This document shows, in pieces, positions 7,037-16,927 of a stretch of DNA of 64,000 nt. Under the pieces are notes generated by a model. That model had not been told where the DNA came from. It saw only the letters and a program-made list of their open reading frames with translations, and did no database searches. How positions within the stretch are numbered: position 1 is the stretch's first letter; the number at the start of each line of letters is the position of its first letter. The translations under genes were made by a program, and so were the position numbers. The DNA comes from PALSA-350 sp963834445 (GTDB lineage Bacteria; Acidobacteriota; Terriglobia; Terriglobales; Acidobacteriaceae): contig CAWIBU010000008.1 in NCBI GenBank assembly GCA_963834445.1, positions 248,001-312,000 of the forward strand, given 5' to 3'.

Positions 7037-9391
7037 CTACGGATGATACTCCCGTCCGCTGTGTCCTTTTAACTGTTCCCGGTAGAAATACACCTCGCGC
7101 AGATTGCCCGTGCTGTAGCGCTCCACCTCGTCGTTGAAATGCGGCGACTGGGGATGTCCGCTTTCGCCCCCGGCTGTCACTGCTCGGGCGCGCACTTTCT
7201 CGCCAAACTCCACCACCGCCACAAAGCTGTTGCCGCTGGTGCCATACCATTTTTTCGTGCCCGGATAAGGCTTGGCACCGAACGCAGCCAGTGACCCCCA
7301 GGTGGACGACGTGAACCCCACCGGCGTGCTCGGCCTGGCGTCGTTGAAGGGCTGCACGATATCCCCGGTTAGCCGTTGAAAACGGTTGATCGCTCCCCAC
7401 TCCACCTGCCAGGTGCCGAAGTCGGCGGTCAACTGATCAGAAGCCGTGCGCAACGCCTGCAACGCTACGTCATCGGGCACCGACGGCGCCAGAAACTCAT
7501 CCTGATCGGCGGCTGCGTGACTCTCGTGCACCACCCCTGCATTGGCTATCTGCTGCCCCCAGAAGACGGCCAGCGAAGTCGCCACCGAATGCACGCCCCA
7601 GCGCAGATCCCATCCCCGCAGCACCGCGATTTGCCCGGCCAGCGCTGTCTTTGTATCTGACTCTGCCGGCAGGTTATCCCAGGCGTGGATCAGCCGTGGC
7701 AGCGGTTTGATAAACCACGGCAGATAGCTGTCGTAAGCAGCCGTGATGAGCGAATCGAGGGTAAAGTCCTTCCGGCCGTCGAGCAGCCGCAAGGCGTGCA
7801 GGCCGCGGGCTGACTCCCTGCCCGTTTCCACATAAGCTGGATAATCCTGCCGGCGCAGACTGCTCGCGCCTGCGCCGCTCCAGGGAGAATCGTTCACATT
7901 GAACAAATAGCCGCTCTGTGGATCGAGCAGGTGGGGCGATTCCTCCACCGTCAGGAGACCCTGCCAATCGGTTGCCGGATTACTGCCATCCACCGGCTTG
8001 GTGAAATCAAACTTCGTATCCCGGCGCGGAATGTAATTGCCATGGAAGTAGGCGATATGGCCATCCGCATCGGCGTAGACGGTATTGTTCGACGAGTTGG
8101 CCTGCAGCTCCATGGTCCGCTTGTACTCCGCGTAGTTGTTCGCCTTGGTGCGCAGGTAAGACTGCATCAGCGCCTTGACCGGCTCCTGCATCAGGCGGAT
8201 CGTCACCCACTTGCCCTCCTGCTCGCGAATAACCGGGCCATGCTGGGTGTAATACACGGTGAACTTTTTCTCAGCCAGACCGTGCGTGGTGCGATAGGGC
8301 ACGGTAATCTGCTTCTCGGTAACCGGCCGCTCCTCCGATCCGAATTGATAGGTGGCGTGGCCATCTTTGCTGTGTATTGTTTCCAGGTACTCATCGACCG
8401 CGTCCACGCCGCTGGAGGTATGCATCCACCCCACCCGCGCATTGAAGCCCTGGTAAATAAAAAACTGTCCCCACGTCACTGCCCCATACGCATCGAGACC
8501 TTCTTCGCTCACCATCTGCAATTCTGAGCGAAAGAAAAACGAGGTGTGGGGATTGATCAACAGCAGCGCGTGATGCGCCGTCGTATTCGACGGCGCGATC
8601 GCGATCCCATTCGAGCCCCCCGGCTCCGCGGCCATCGGTCCCTCAGGGGCTAAAGCCCTTTTAGGTGCAGTGGGGGTTACGTACGGGCTGAAGCCCGTAC
8701 CCTTCAACCGGTTCAAGCTCGCCGCGCCAAGGTAACCCGCTCTCGGCAACGATCCATTTCCTTGAAGGGTACGGCCTTTAGGCCGTACATCAGCACTCTC
8801 TGAGAGATCCGGCTTTAGCCGCTGAGGGCCGCGCTCCTGCAGCGCCGCACGCTTCTCACCATAAAACGCCTCCAGCTTCTTCAGGTCCACGCGCTCGATA
8901 TCGCCGCCAATGCTGCCTTCGGTAAACGAAAGCGCCATCCAGGGCTCAAAGTGTCGAATCACGCGTGGCTTCACCCCGGGATGTTTCGCCAGGTAATAAT
9001 TAGCCCCATCGGCAAACGCGTTCATCAGCTTCTGCAACCACGGCGGGCTGGCAGCGTACTCTTTCTTCAGGTCTTCAGGGTCGACAAACAATTTCTGCCG
9101 CAGATCCTGATAAACCTTGCCTTCGCCCTCGGTCTCCGCCAATCGTCCCAGTGCGTTCAGGTAATTGGTCTCGACCCGGTTGAAGTCGTCTTCCGACTGC
9201 GCATAGATCATGCCGAACACGGCATCGGCATCGCTCTTGCCGTACACATGGGCGATGCCCCAATCGTCGCGCACGATGGTGACGTGAGTCGCCTCGCTTG
9301 CCCATCGCGCTTTCTCCGCAGCAGTCCCCTGCGCACCACACGACGCAGTCAACGCGACCGCCATCAGCACCAGACCAAAGCTCTTTTTCAT
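7037..9391 (-). CDS. Penicillin acylase family Ntn hydrolase with repeat-derived insert
   Basis: This 784-residue secreted amidase belongs to the penicillin/cephalosporin/acyl-homoserine-lactone acylase family. An N-terminal signal sequence is followed by the alpha-chain region (WGIAHVYG, YAQSEDDFNR). The autoprocessing site and nucleophile are in EPGGSNGIAIAP, with Ser at about residue 260. The beta chain includes HALLLINPHTSF. Unusually, residues of about 188-250 are encoded by a 187-bp nested palindromic repeat (8642-8828), read in frame with no stop. It falls in the spacer between alpha and beta chains, which this family normally excises. The substrate is unknown; N-acyl homoserine lactones or N-acyl amino acids are possibilities. 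It is probably cotranscribed with the M13 peptidase. Confidence 0.9.
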   Translation of the reverse strand: MKKSFGLVLMAVALTASCGAQGTAAEKARWASEATHVTIVRDDWGIAHVYGKSDADAVFGMIYAQSEDDFNRVETNYLNALGRLAETEGEGKVYQDLRQKLFVDPEDLKKEYAASPPWLQKLMNAFADGANYYLAKHPGVKPRVIRHFEPWMALSFTEGSIGGDIERVDLKKLEAFYGEKRAALQERGPQRLKPDLSESADVRPKGRTLQGNGSLPRAGYLGAASLNRLKGTGFSPYVTPTAPKRALAPEGPMAAEPGGSNGIAIAPSNTTAHHALLLINPHTSFFFRSELQMVSEEGLDAYGAVTWGQFFIYQGFNARVGWMHTSSGVDAVDEYLETIHSKDGHATYQFGSEERPVTEKQITVPYRTTHGLAEKKFTVYYTQHGPVIREQEGKWVTIRLMQEPVKALMQSYLRTKANNYAEYKRTMELQANSSNNTVYADADGHIAYFHGNYIPRRDTKFDFTKPVDGSNPATDWQGLLTVEESPHLLDPQSGYLFNVNDSPWSGAGASSLRRQDYPAYVETGRESARGLHALRLLDGRKDFTLDSLITAAYDSYLPWFIKPLPRLIHAWDNLPAESDTKTALAGQIAVLRGWDLRWGVHSVATSLAVFWGQQIANAGVVHESHAAADQDEFLAPSVPDDVALQALRTASDQLTADFGTWQVEWGAINRFQRLTGDIVQPFNDARPSTPVGFTSSTWGSLAAFGAKPYPGTKKWYGTSGNSFVAVVEFGEKVRARAVTAGGESGHPQSPHFNDEVERYSTGNLREVYFYREQLKGHSGREYHP
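8642..8828. repeat. Nested palindromic repeat (family 3) inside the acylase coding sequence
   Basis: An outer pair (CTCAGGGGCTAAAGCC at 8642 and its near reverse complement at 8811-8826) encloses an inner pair of hairpins at 8677-8707 and 8762-8792. The inner hairpins are TACGGGCT/AGCCCGTA and TACGGCC/GGCCGTA, and the two inner blocks are inverted relative to each other. The same hairpin type occurs in noncoding DNA at 39017-39034 and in part at 42285-42302, so this is a dispersed element and not acylase-specific sequence. Confidence 0.88.
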
Positions 9392-9395
9392 GCTC

Positions 9396-10702
9396 TCAAC
9401 GAAGGCCCTTTCCCTGCGCTTGAAATCTCATCATGAACACCACGGTCGCGGCAACCAGGCAAGGCAAGACGAGCATCAGCAAGCCCGGTTGATAGCTGCC
9501 GCTGTGGTCCTTCACCAGGCCCATGCCGTAGGGACCGATAAAGCCTCCCAACATGCCGATGGTATTCATTGCCGCGATACCGGCGGCTGCGGACCTGCCG
9601 TGCAAAAAGCTCGTAGCCAGCGCCATCTCAGGACCCTGCAGTGCGTGGTAACTGCCTAATGCCAGCGCCAGTGCCGGCACCACCAGCCATGGGTTCACCG
9701 TGAGACCGCCGATCAGAAAGCCCGCGGCCATGATCAGAAATGGGATGCCGATATGAAAATAACGCTCCTTCATGCGATCGGAATGGACAGCATTGAGCGT
9801 CATGCCGGCCACTCCCAAAAGGTTCATCGCCGCCGTGAGGTAGCCCACCGTGCGGTTATCGAACCCCGTAATCGCCTGCAGAATCGCGGGGGCGGAAAGG
9901 GTATACGCATAACTGCACGTGAGCCCGCACAGAAACAGCACGCTGATCTGCCACACCCGCGGATCGAGCAGCGCGCGGCCCACCTTGACCGTGTGTCCAT
10001 CGATTGGGCGCACATGATGCAGAATCCACGCTCGCTCTTCTGCCGTAAGCCATCGCGCGTCCGCGGGACTATCCGGCAGGAAGAAAAAAAGACGAAGCTG
10101 AGCAGCACAGCGGGCAAGCCCTCGATCAGGAACAGCCATTGCCAGCCGGCCAGACCGGCCTTACCTTGCAGATCGAGCAACGCGCCGGCAACCAAGCCCA
10201 TCACCACCGAGCTCACCGGCAGCGAAACATAAAAGCGGCCAATAGCGCGAGCGCGCATGTGCGTAGGAAACCATTGTGAGAGATAGAACACCACGCCCGG
10301 GAAGAAACCGGCCTCGGCCGCGCCCAGCAAAAACCGCATGACATAAAACTCGAGCGGCGTCTTGACCAGCATCATGCCCATGGCCAGCAGGCCCCAGGTA
10401 AGCAGGATGCGCGCAAACCAGCGCCGTGCGCCGACGCGATAGAGCAGCAGGTTTGACGGCACCTCGCACGCCGCATAGCTGATAAAGAAAAGCCCGGCGC
10501 CGAAGCCATACACGGTTGCGCTGAAGTGCAGATCGCGATTCATCTGCAACGCAGCAAAGCTGATATTGGCGCGGTCGAGGAACGCGATGCCATAGCCGAA
10601 AGCAATCATCGGAATCAGGCGCCAACCAGCCTTGCGCAGGGCAGCGCGGCCAACCGCGTCGTCGATAGCAAGCGTCTCAGGCAAAGTGGTTGACGTGAGC
10701 AT
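9396..10702 (-). pseudogene. MFS transporter of the anion:cation symporter type, split by a frameshift
   Basis: The N-terminal half reads from 10702 (MLTSTTLPET, with family segments such as YGIAFLDRANISFAALQM) and continues to about 10085. The C-terminal half (FFLPDSPADARWLTAEE onward) is in another frame and ends at 9396. The switch is at a run of seven A on the plus strand (10084-10090); an eighth would restore one frame of about 436 residues with twelve membrane segments. This could be a true inactivating deletion, a sequencing error or phase variation. The family carries hexuronates, tartrate, phthalate and similar anions. The gene ends 4 bp from the acylase start. Confidence 0.8.
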
Positions 10703-10785
10703 AGCATTCGGCCAGGGACGAACAACCGGCTTGGGCAGGATTTGCGAGCCCACTCGGAGGGTCTTCGTTTGGGGTAAAGGCGCAC

Positions 10786-10904
10786 AGCAGGTCCCTCCAC
10801 TTCGCTACGCTCCGGTCGGGATGACAAATCTATTTGGCAACCTACTTCTCTCCCAAGAAAATTTGTCATCCCGACCGGAGCGCAGCGCAGTGGAGGGACC
10901 TGCT
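10786..10904. repeat. 44-bp inverted repeat of the family 1 core
   Basis: Arms 10786-10829 and 10861-10904 are reverse complements with two mismatches, separated by 31 bases. The pair lies between the divergent MFS and Rieske genes, so it occupies the region where both promoters would be expected. No gene is seen in 10703-10994. Confidence 0.85.
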
Positions 10905-10994
10905 TTAGCCTTCACGTGGAGACCCGTCCAGTTCCTGGGTAGTTCTGCGAGCCACCATGCTAAGCACACGAACGTCCCGTCGTAGAATGAGCGC

Positions 10995-11972
10995 ATGCCT
11001 GAAATGCCGCTGGATCCAAAGCTCGCCGGCGAATGGTTCGCCGTAGCGTGGTCGCGCGAAGTGCTGCCTGGCCAACTGGTTGCTCGCAGGTTGATGGGCT
11101 GCGACATCCTGCTTTGGCGCTCCACCCAGGGCATTCACTGCTGGCGCGATCTTTGCATCCATCGCGGCGCCCAGCTATCGCTGGGCAAGTTATGCAACGA
11201 TCGCCTGGTCTGCCCTTACCACGCGTGGGAATACAGCAGCACCGGCCAATGCGTACACATCCCTTCCCATCCCAACCAACCACCGCCCGTCAAGGCGCGC
11301 GCCCAGACCTACCACGCCCGCGAACGTTATGGCATCGTCTGGGCCTGCCTGGGTGATCCGCTGGGCGACCTGCCGCTGTTCCCCTTTGGCGATGACCCCG
11401 CCTTCCGCCTGATGCTGGCCGGTCCTTATTCCTTCCGTGCCCGCGGTCCTCGCCTGGTCGAAAACTTTCTCGATGTCGCCCATCTCGGCTTCGTGCATGC
11501 CGGCCTGCTGGGTGATCCGCAGCATAGTGAGATCGAAGACTACGAGGTCGAGATGGGCCCGCATGGCCCCGAAGCGAACGCGATTCGCATCTGGCAGCCC
11601 GATCCCGACGGTACCGGCAAAGGAGCGACCGTCACCTATCACTATTGGGTAGGCGCTCCGCTCACCGTCGCTCTCGAGAAGGTCCATGGAGGCCAGCGCC
11701 TGGCCGTCCTCATGCAGGTAGCGCCGGTCGATGCTGACACCTGCGAAACCCGCCTGATCGTCGCCATGGACTATGCCCACGACCTTCCTCCGGAACACTT
11801 CATCCGTTTTCAGGATCAGGTCACCGCGCAGGACAAGATAGTGGTGGAATCGCAAAGGCCGGAATTACTGCCCCTCGATCTGCAGTCGGAACTGCATCTT
11901 CGTTCTGACCGCATGGCCATCGCTTACCGCAAGTGGCTGCGGGAAATTGGCCTTGCTTATGGCACGGCCTGA
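10995..11972 (+). CDS. Rieske [2Fe-2S] non-heme iron oxygenase, catalytic subunit
   Basis: This 325-residue protein has an N-terminal Rieske domain with ligands C54-x-H56 and C73-x2-H76. A C-terminal mononuclear iron domain follows, with the typical D-x2-H-x4-H pattern in ENFLDVAHLGFVHAG. The layout resembles single-component-type oxygenases and demethylases (VanA, phthalate dioxygenase and caffeine demethylase groups). No reductase gene is adjacent, so electrons must come from elsewhere. Its 3' end overlaps the start of an NCS2 nucleobase permease, which suggests a purine- or pyrimidine-like substrate. That link is inference; the family call is firm. Confidence 0.9.
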   Translation: MPEMPLDPKLAGEWFAVAWSREVLPGQLVARRLMGCDILLWRSTQGIHCWRDLCIHRGAQLSLGKLCNDRLVCPYHAWEYSSTGQCVHIPSHPNQPPPVKARAQTYHARERYGIVWACLGDPLGDLPLFPFGDDPAFRLMLAGPYSFRARGPRLVENFLDVAHLGFVHAGLLGDPQHSEIEDYEVEMGPHGPEANAIRIWQPDPDGTGKGATVTYHYWVGAPLTVALEKVHGGQRLAVLMQVAPVDADTCETRLIVAMDYAHDLPPEHFIRFQDQVTAQDKIVVESQRPELLPLDLQSELHLRSDRMAIAYRKWLREIGLAYGTA

Positions 11973-13536
11973 CCGTTGGTTTACCCCTGGGGATATCGAC
12001 GGTTTTTTCGGACTCTTCTTCAGCGGCTTTCCTGATCTACTGCTGATCGTGGGCCTGGCGCCGATCTGTGGATTCCCCCTGAGCTTTGTGGCCAGCCGCA
12101 TCCTGCCTGCGGTGGCCTTCTCCATTCTCGGCGGCAATCTTTTCTACGCCTGGCAGGCGCGCCGCCTCGCGCGCCAGGAAGGCCGCAGCGATGTCACCGC
12201 CATTCCCTTCGGCATCAACACGCCCACCATCTTCGCCTACGTCTTCCTGATCATGGGCCCCATCTACACCCGCACCCACGACGCAAACCTGGCGTGGCAT
12301 GCCGGCATCTTTGCCAGCATGATGAGCGGCATCGTGCAGACCATAGGCGCCTTCTGTACCGACTGGCTGCGCCGCAACACACCGCGCGCCGCACTGCTCG
12401 CCCCGTTAGCCGGCCTCGCGCTGGCCTACCTTTGCCTGGGTTTCATCTTCGGTGTATTTCAACAGCCGGCCATCGCCTTGCTGCCCATGCTGGTGCTGCT
12501 CACCCTCTACGGATCCCATCTCAAGCTGCCATGGCGTATGCCGCCCGCTCTGCTGGTCATTGCCCTGGGTGCGGTCCTGGTGGCGGTCCTCCGCTGGCTG
12601 CACATCTACAACGTGCCTCCACCCGTGGTGCCCGCGCTCAAACTCTATTTGCCCCACCCGGTAAATATCTTCCCCCTCTTCACCCATCGTGAATACTGGT
12701 CTTACCTCGCGATCATCCTTCCCCTCGCCGCGCTCGACACGCTGGCGTCGCTGATGATTCTCGAGAGTGTCAAACTATCCGGGGATGACTACGCGACCCG
12801 TCCATCGTTATTGATGAACGGAGTGGGCACCCTCGCGGCCGCCTGCCTCGGCAGTCCCTTTCCCACCACGCTTTACCTTGGCCACGCCGCGCATAAAGCC
12901 AATGGAGCCCGTTCCGGCTACTCGATCTTGAACGGAGTGGTCACGCTGCTGCTCTGCACCACCGGAATCCTGCCGGTTGTGCTTCGCTTTGTACCCCTCG
13001 AAGTAGCGGCTCCAGTTGTCATCTGGTTCGGCCTGATCACCATCGGCCAATCGGTTGTCGATGTACCCCCCAGCCAGGCCATCGCGGTCGTCATCGGGCT
13101 GATCCCCGCTCTGGCACAGTGGGCGACCAGCCTGGCCGATGTGGTCGTGCGCAAGGCAGGCAGCAGCCTGATGGAAGTAGCGCCCACGATGGGAAGCGAC
13201 CTAGCGATGGGAGGATTGATAGCCCTGGGGCAGGGCTCCCTGCTGACCTCCATGGTATGGTCCGCCATGTTGGCGCTGATCGTGCAGAACCGCTTTGCCG
13301 CCGCGGCCGCCTGGACAGCCGTCGCCGCCGTCCTTTCCGCAGTGGGCGTCCTCCACGCCTACACCTTATCCCCAAACGGAGTAGAGAGCCGAATCGGCTG
13401 GTGGGTATCACCCGGCTTCACCCTCGCCTACGCAGGAGGAACCGCCTTCCTGTTACTCTGCGCCTGGTACGTGCGTACTAAAGCCCCGTCTGCTTCTGCG
13501 AATCTGCACCCAAGCGGCAAGTCAAAGATGGATTGA
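11959..13536 (+). CDS. NCS2 family purine/nucleobase permease (AzgA-like)
   Basis: This 525-residue integral membrane carrier has around twelve hydrophobic segments. The conserved NCS2/AzgA-like block is seen as GDDYATRPSLLMNGVGTL followed by GSPFPTTLYLGHAAHK. The ATG at 11959 overlaps the Rieske gene by 14 bases; a TTG at 11947 is an alternative start. Overlap implies co-translation and a shared pathway, so the permease probably imports the substrate of the oxygenase. It ends just before a strong hairpin terminator. Confidence 0.88.
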   Translation: MARPDRWFTPGDIDGFFGLFFSGFPDLLLIVGLAPICGFPLSFVASRILPAVAFSILGGNLFYAWQARRLARQEGRSDVTAIPFGINTPTIFAYVFLIMGPIYTRTHDANLAWHAGIFASMMSGIVQTIGAFCTDWLRRNTPRAALLAPLAGLALAYLCLGFIFGVFQQPAIALLPMLVLLTLYGSHLKLPWRMPPALLVIALGAVLVAVLRWLHIYNVPPPVVPALKLYLPHPVNIFPLFTHREYWSYLAIILPLAALDTLASLMILESVKLSGDDYATRPSLLMNGVGTLAAACLGSPFPTTLYLGHAAHKANGARSGYSILNGVVTLLLCTTGILPVVLRFVPLEVAAPVVIWFGLITIGQSVVDVPPSQAIAVVIGLIPALAQWATSLADVVVRKAGSSLMEVAPTMGSDLAMGGLIALGQGSLLTSMVWSAMLALIVQNRFAAAAAWTAVAAVLSAVGVLHAYTLSPNGVESRIGWWVSPGFTLAYAGGTAFLLLCAWYVRTKAPSASANLHPSGKSKMD

Positions 13537-13586
13537 ACAGAGCGGAACGTTTTGCGGTTTTCTCTGTCCCTGTTCTCAGCAGCAAA

Positions 13587-13617
13587 AAAGGGCTGCCTCG
13601 CAACGAGGCAGCCCTTT
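13587..13617. terminator. Bidirectional intrinsic terminator
   Basis: A perfect 14-pair stem (AAAGGGCTGCCTCG/CGAGGCAGCCCTTT) with a three-base loop CAA lies between the convergent permease and S53 protease genes. A-rich bases precede the stem and a short T run ends it, so it can terminate transcription from either side. Confidence 0.9.
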
Positions 13618-13632
13618 CGTACCTACAAACAA

Positions 13633-16600
13633 CTACTGAATGGTGACGGTGAACGTAGTCGAGCCGGTTATGTTCGCATTGCTGCTATCCTGCGCCGAGA
13701 CGGTCACGGTATAAGTACCGGCGGGAGCCGCAGCGCCATTACCGCCGCCACAACCAAGCCCCGCACCCACCGAAAGAAAGACCAGCATCGCCAACGCTAC
13801 CGGCCATCTCTTTCTTCGGATCCCCGGAATCAGCAGCAGCAGCAGGCAGCCCGCGGCCGTTCCCCCGGCAGCCGCAATCCGTGCCGCTGACTTCTTCAGG
13901 TTGCCGCCGCCCTTCTGCAGACCGCCGGTCGCCGCGACGGTCGTGATCACGATAGTCGTGCTCCCGGTGCCACCCGACGCCAACACCACGTTGGCGGTCG
14001 TAGCCCCCGAGCTGCCGAATTGGTAATTCGCGTTCAGCGTGCTCGCCGAGGCGGAAACCACTGCCGTGCCACTGTACCCGCCCATCGAAGTGAGAGTAAT
14101 TGTTGAGGTGCCACTATTTCCAGGAGACGGCGACGAGATAGTTATATTCGTAGCCGAAAGACCGATGCTGGGGTTGGTCACCGTTACGGTTGTGGTGCCG
14201 GAGGACGACGCGTTGAAGGTGTCGCCGCCATACGTAGCCGTGATGGTATCGGTACCGGCGGCAAAGCCAAGCGATGCCGTGGCCGCGCTGACGGCCAACG
14301 TCGCCGTCGCCGTATTACCCGAACCGAGTGTTACCTGCTTGACCGTGCCGATCGTTTGACCGCCGGTCGTGAAGGTCACCGGCCCGGTCAGGGTGCCCGC
14401 CGTGGTGCCGGAAATGGTCGCCGTCAGCGTGACTCCGCTGCCCAGCGAGAAGGCCGTCGGGCTGGCCGCGACCGAGGTCGTCGTCGCCGCCGTCCCGGAA
14501 GCTACCACCGTCACCGTTACCGAGGAGCTGGTCGATCCGGAATAGGTGGTATCGCCCGAGCTATACGTTGCTGAAACGATATGCGTGCCTGCCGTGGGGA
14601 AATCCGTCTTGTACGTGACCGCGAAAGGAGCCGCGGTGGGCAGCGCTATCGGCGTGCCGGCAACTCCGTCCACGGTAAAGGTGACGGTGCCCGTGGGTGC
14701 GGTCGACAACGTGTTGGGTGCGACGGTAGCGGTAAAGGTCACCGGCTCGTTGATCACCACCGACGTGCCCGGCGCAACCGCGAGTGTTGTCTTGGTGCCG
14801 GTCGCTTGCACCAGCGCGGCGAACGACGTTGCGAAGGCATTCGCATCCACCGAACCAAGTCCGGTTGCCTGGTCATAGCCGGTGGCCGCCACGTAGCCAA
14901 TCACGTTATTGGTACCGGTGGTTCCGCAGTTAGGCGAACCGGCGGTGCAGGGTACCTGGTTATTGCCCGACGTGATGTCATGGAAGGATGAAGCATAGGT
15001 CGTGGCGTTGGCGGCCAGGGAGTAGATCTGAGGGTTAATATTTCCCAAACCACCGCCTGATCCAATCTTCTGTTCAATGATTGCCAGCAGTCCGGCAAAA
15101 CTGGGCGCCGCGAACGACGTACCGCCCGCTGCCGTGAGGTTGTTGTTGTCGGTTTGACCCGCATCGGAAACGCGGAAGCTGTTCGCCTGGCAACTGGAGA
15201 CGTAGGACGTTCCACTCCCCGTCGTTTGTATTTGCGTGCAATACAGCATGGCATCGTGGTCGGGAGAAGAGTTCAGGGAAACATCCGGCACATCGCGGAA
15301 GCCATCGGCCGGAATGCCGGGCACGCCGGTCTGCCAACTGGGCTTCTTCCACAACTCGCTCACGCCGCCGCCCCCGCCGGAAAGACCGCCAGTCGGGCCC
15401 TGACTAATGGAGAACTCCGTGTCGTTCCACGCCATTTCAGGAATGTAAGACTTGGCCGAAGTGATCACGTCGTTGCTGCCGTTGGCGCTCCAGTATGTTC
15501 CTGCTCCGGTCTGCGGCGAAAGGGCCGTGCCATCGCCCATGAACTCGCTGCCGCCCAGATCGGTTACGTACACACTGCTGCCGGGATAGTCGACGGCCAA
15601 CCCATGCGTCGCCGATTGAATGGTGGTCGTTGAGGTGCTGCTATCGCAGTCGGCCGCACCGGTATCCCCGGAAGCCAACAGCACGGTTTGCCCCTGCGCA
15701 TTGGCCTGGGCCAGCGTGCTCTCAATCGTGGTGAGATCGGAGGTGAGGTAATTTGCCTCACAGTCGCCGTAGCTTTGGCTGATGATGGGGACCGTGATGC
15801 CGTTGATGCTGTTCTGGACGGCATATTGCAGCGAAGTGAAGACGTTGTCAGAGTTCACGAGGACGATCGAGGCGCCGGTGGCCACACCACCCGACCACTC
15901 CAGGTCAAGATCCGTTTCCGCCAGGTCATTGGACGCGGCGCCCGCGGCCACCGACAACGGTGTCGTCCCGGGAACCGTAACCACCGTCGGATTATTGACG
16001 GAGAGTCCAGCAGCCGCGCGAAAATCGGTAATGTCCGCAGGCACGATATCGGTTTGCCCAACCACCGCAACCGTGATCCCTTTGCCGGTATCGCCGGCGG
16101 TATAAAGTGGACCTACATCATAGATGGTTGCAAAATCACCCGGGGCTACATAATGGGTGCCGGAAATTCCCGAGGTAAAGTGGCCGCTGGCGGACTGCCG
16201 GCTGGCAAACTGGATTCTCGGCTTTAACCGGAAGTCGTTCAGTCCGCGCACGCTGTTGACCGTTCCGGCGAGCGCGCTGGGAATCGAGATCGGCGTGGCA
16301 TTGGCAAAATGCATTTCGCCATCCACGTGGTAGTTGTGAATCTGGGTCTGGAACGCTTTCTCGACCGCCGCGATGCTACCAGTGAAACGAATCGAGTTGC
16401 TGCTCTGGGAGACCCCGGTGACGGTGAATCCCTCTTGCTGCAGCCAGGCGGAGACACGCGCAATGTCGGCCGCGCTCATGCCAAATTGCTGCCCAAACTG
16501 CGCCGGCGTCAGCCACTTGTGGTAGCTTGGCGAGCCGGGGGTCTGCTGCGCCTGCAACAGCGCCTGCAGGTTCGCCTCCTGGGCATCGGAGCGCTTGAAA

Positions 16601-16827
16601 TTGATACTCATTCCCTGCAGCACTTTCGCGTTGTCAGCCAGCCCCTGGTCAAACTCCGGTCTGGCCAGCGAATGCACGCTGCCCGCGATGGCCGCCATAT
16701 TGGCGCTCTCGATCGTGTCGCTGATGCGGTCCTGAAGAACTGCCTGGGCCCGCGACATCACGGGAAGGGCGCTCACCGTTAACAGGAATAAGAAAGGTGC
16801 AGAGAGGATACTGCAGAATTTGCGCAA
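13633..16827 (-). CDS. Secreted S53 (pro-kumamolisin/sedolisin) peptidase with Ig-like repeats
   Basis: This 1064-residue acid serine-carboxyl protease has, in order, a signal peptide, a pro-kumamolisin activation domain (to about residue 200, with YHKWLTPAQFGQQFG), and an S53 catalytic domain. The Glu/Asp motif is AETDLDLEW and the serine motif GGTSFAAPSFAG. Two or three bacterial Ig-like domains rich in Ser/Thr/Val follow, then a hydrophobic stretch with RKRW near the end. The frame opens with TTG at 16827, preceded by a strong AAGGAGAAGG ribosome-binding site. It stands alone between terminators. A second S53 gene lies at 55.9 kb. Confidence 0.92.
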   Translation of the reverse strand: MRKFCSILSAPFLFLLTVSALPVMSRAQAVLQDRISDTIESANMAAIAGSVHSLARPEFDQGLADNAKVLQGMSINFKRSDAQEANLQALLQAQQTPGSPSYHKWLTPAQFGQQFGMSAADIARVSAWLQQEGFTVTGVSQSSNSIRFTGSIAAVEKAFQTQIHNYHVDGEMHFANATPISIPSALAGTVNSVRGLNDFRLKPRIQFASRQSASGHFTSGISGTHYVAPGDFATIYDVGPLYTAGDTGKGITVAVVGQTDIVPADITDFRAAAGLSVNNPTVVTVPGTTPLSVAAGAASNDLAETDLDLEWSGGVATGASIVLVNSDNVFTSLQYAVQNSINGITVPIISQSYGDCEANYLTSDLTTIESTLAQANAQGQTVLLASGDTGAADCDSSTSTTTIQSATHGLAVDYPGSSVYVTDLGGSEFMGDGTALSPQTGAGTYWSANGSNDVITSAKSYIPEMAWNDTEFSISQGPTGGLSGGGGGVSELWKKPSWQTGVPGIPADGFRDVPDVSLNSSPDHDAMLYCTQIQTTGSGTSYVSSCQANSFRVSDAGQTDNNNLTAAGGTSFAAPSFAGLLAIIEQKIGSGGGLGNINPQIYSLAANATTYASSFHDITSGNNQVPCTAGSPNCGTTGTNNVIGYVAATGYDQATGLGSVDANAFATSFAALVQATGTKTTLAVAPGTSVVINEPVTFTATVAPNTLSTAPTGTVTFTVDGVAGTPIALPTAAPFAVTYKTDFPTAGTHIVSATYSSGDTTYSGSTSSSVTVTVVASGTAATTTSVAASPTAFSLGSGVTLTATISGTTAGTLTGPVTFTTGGQTIGTVKQVTLGSGNTATATLAVSAATASLGFAAGTDTITATYGGDTFNASSSGTTTVTVTNPSIGLSATNITISSPSPGNSGTSTITLTSMGGYSGTAVVSASASTLNANYQFGSSGATTANVVLASGGTGSTTIVITTVAATGGLQKGGGNLKKSAARIAAAGGTAAGCLLLLLIPGIRRKRWPVALAMLVFLSVGAGLGCGGGNGAAAPAGTYTVTVSAQDSSNANITGSTTFTVTIQ

Positions 16828-16927
16828 AGGGCCTTCTCCTTGAGGGTCGGAGCTCAGCAGACGGAGCTCCCAACGTACCTTGTTCAGGGGCGCTTGTGCG
16901 AGCCGCCGTTAACCGTTAGACGAACTA

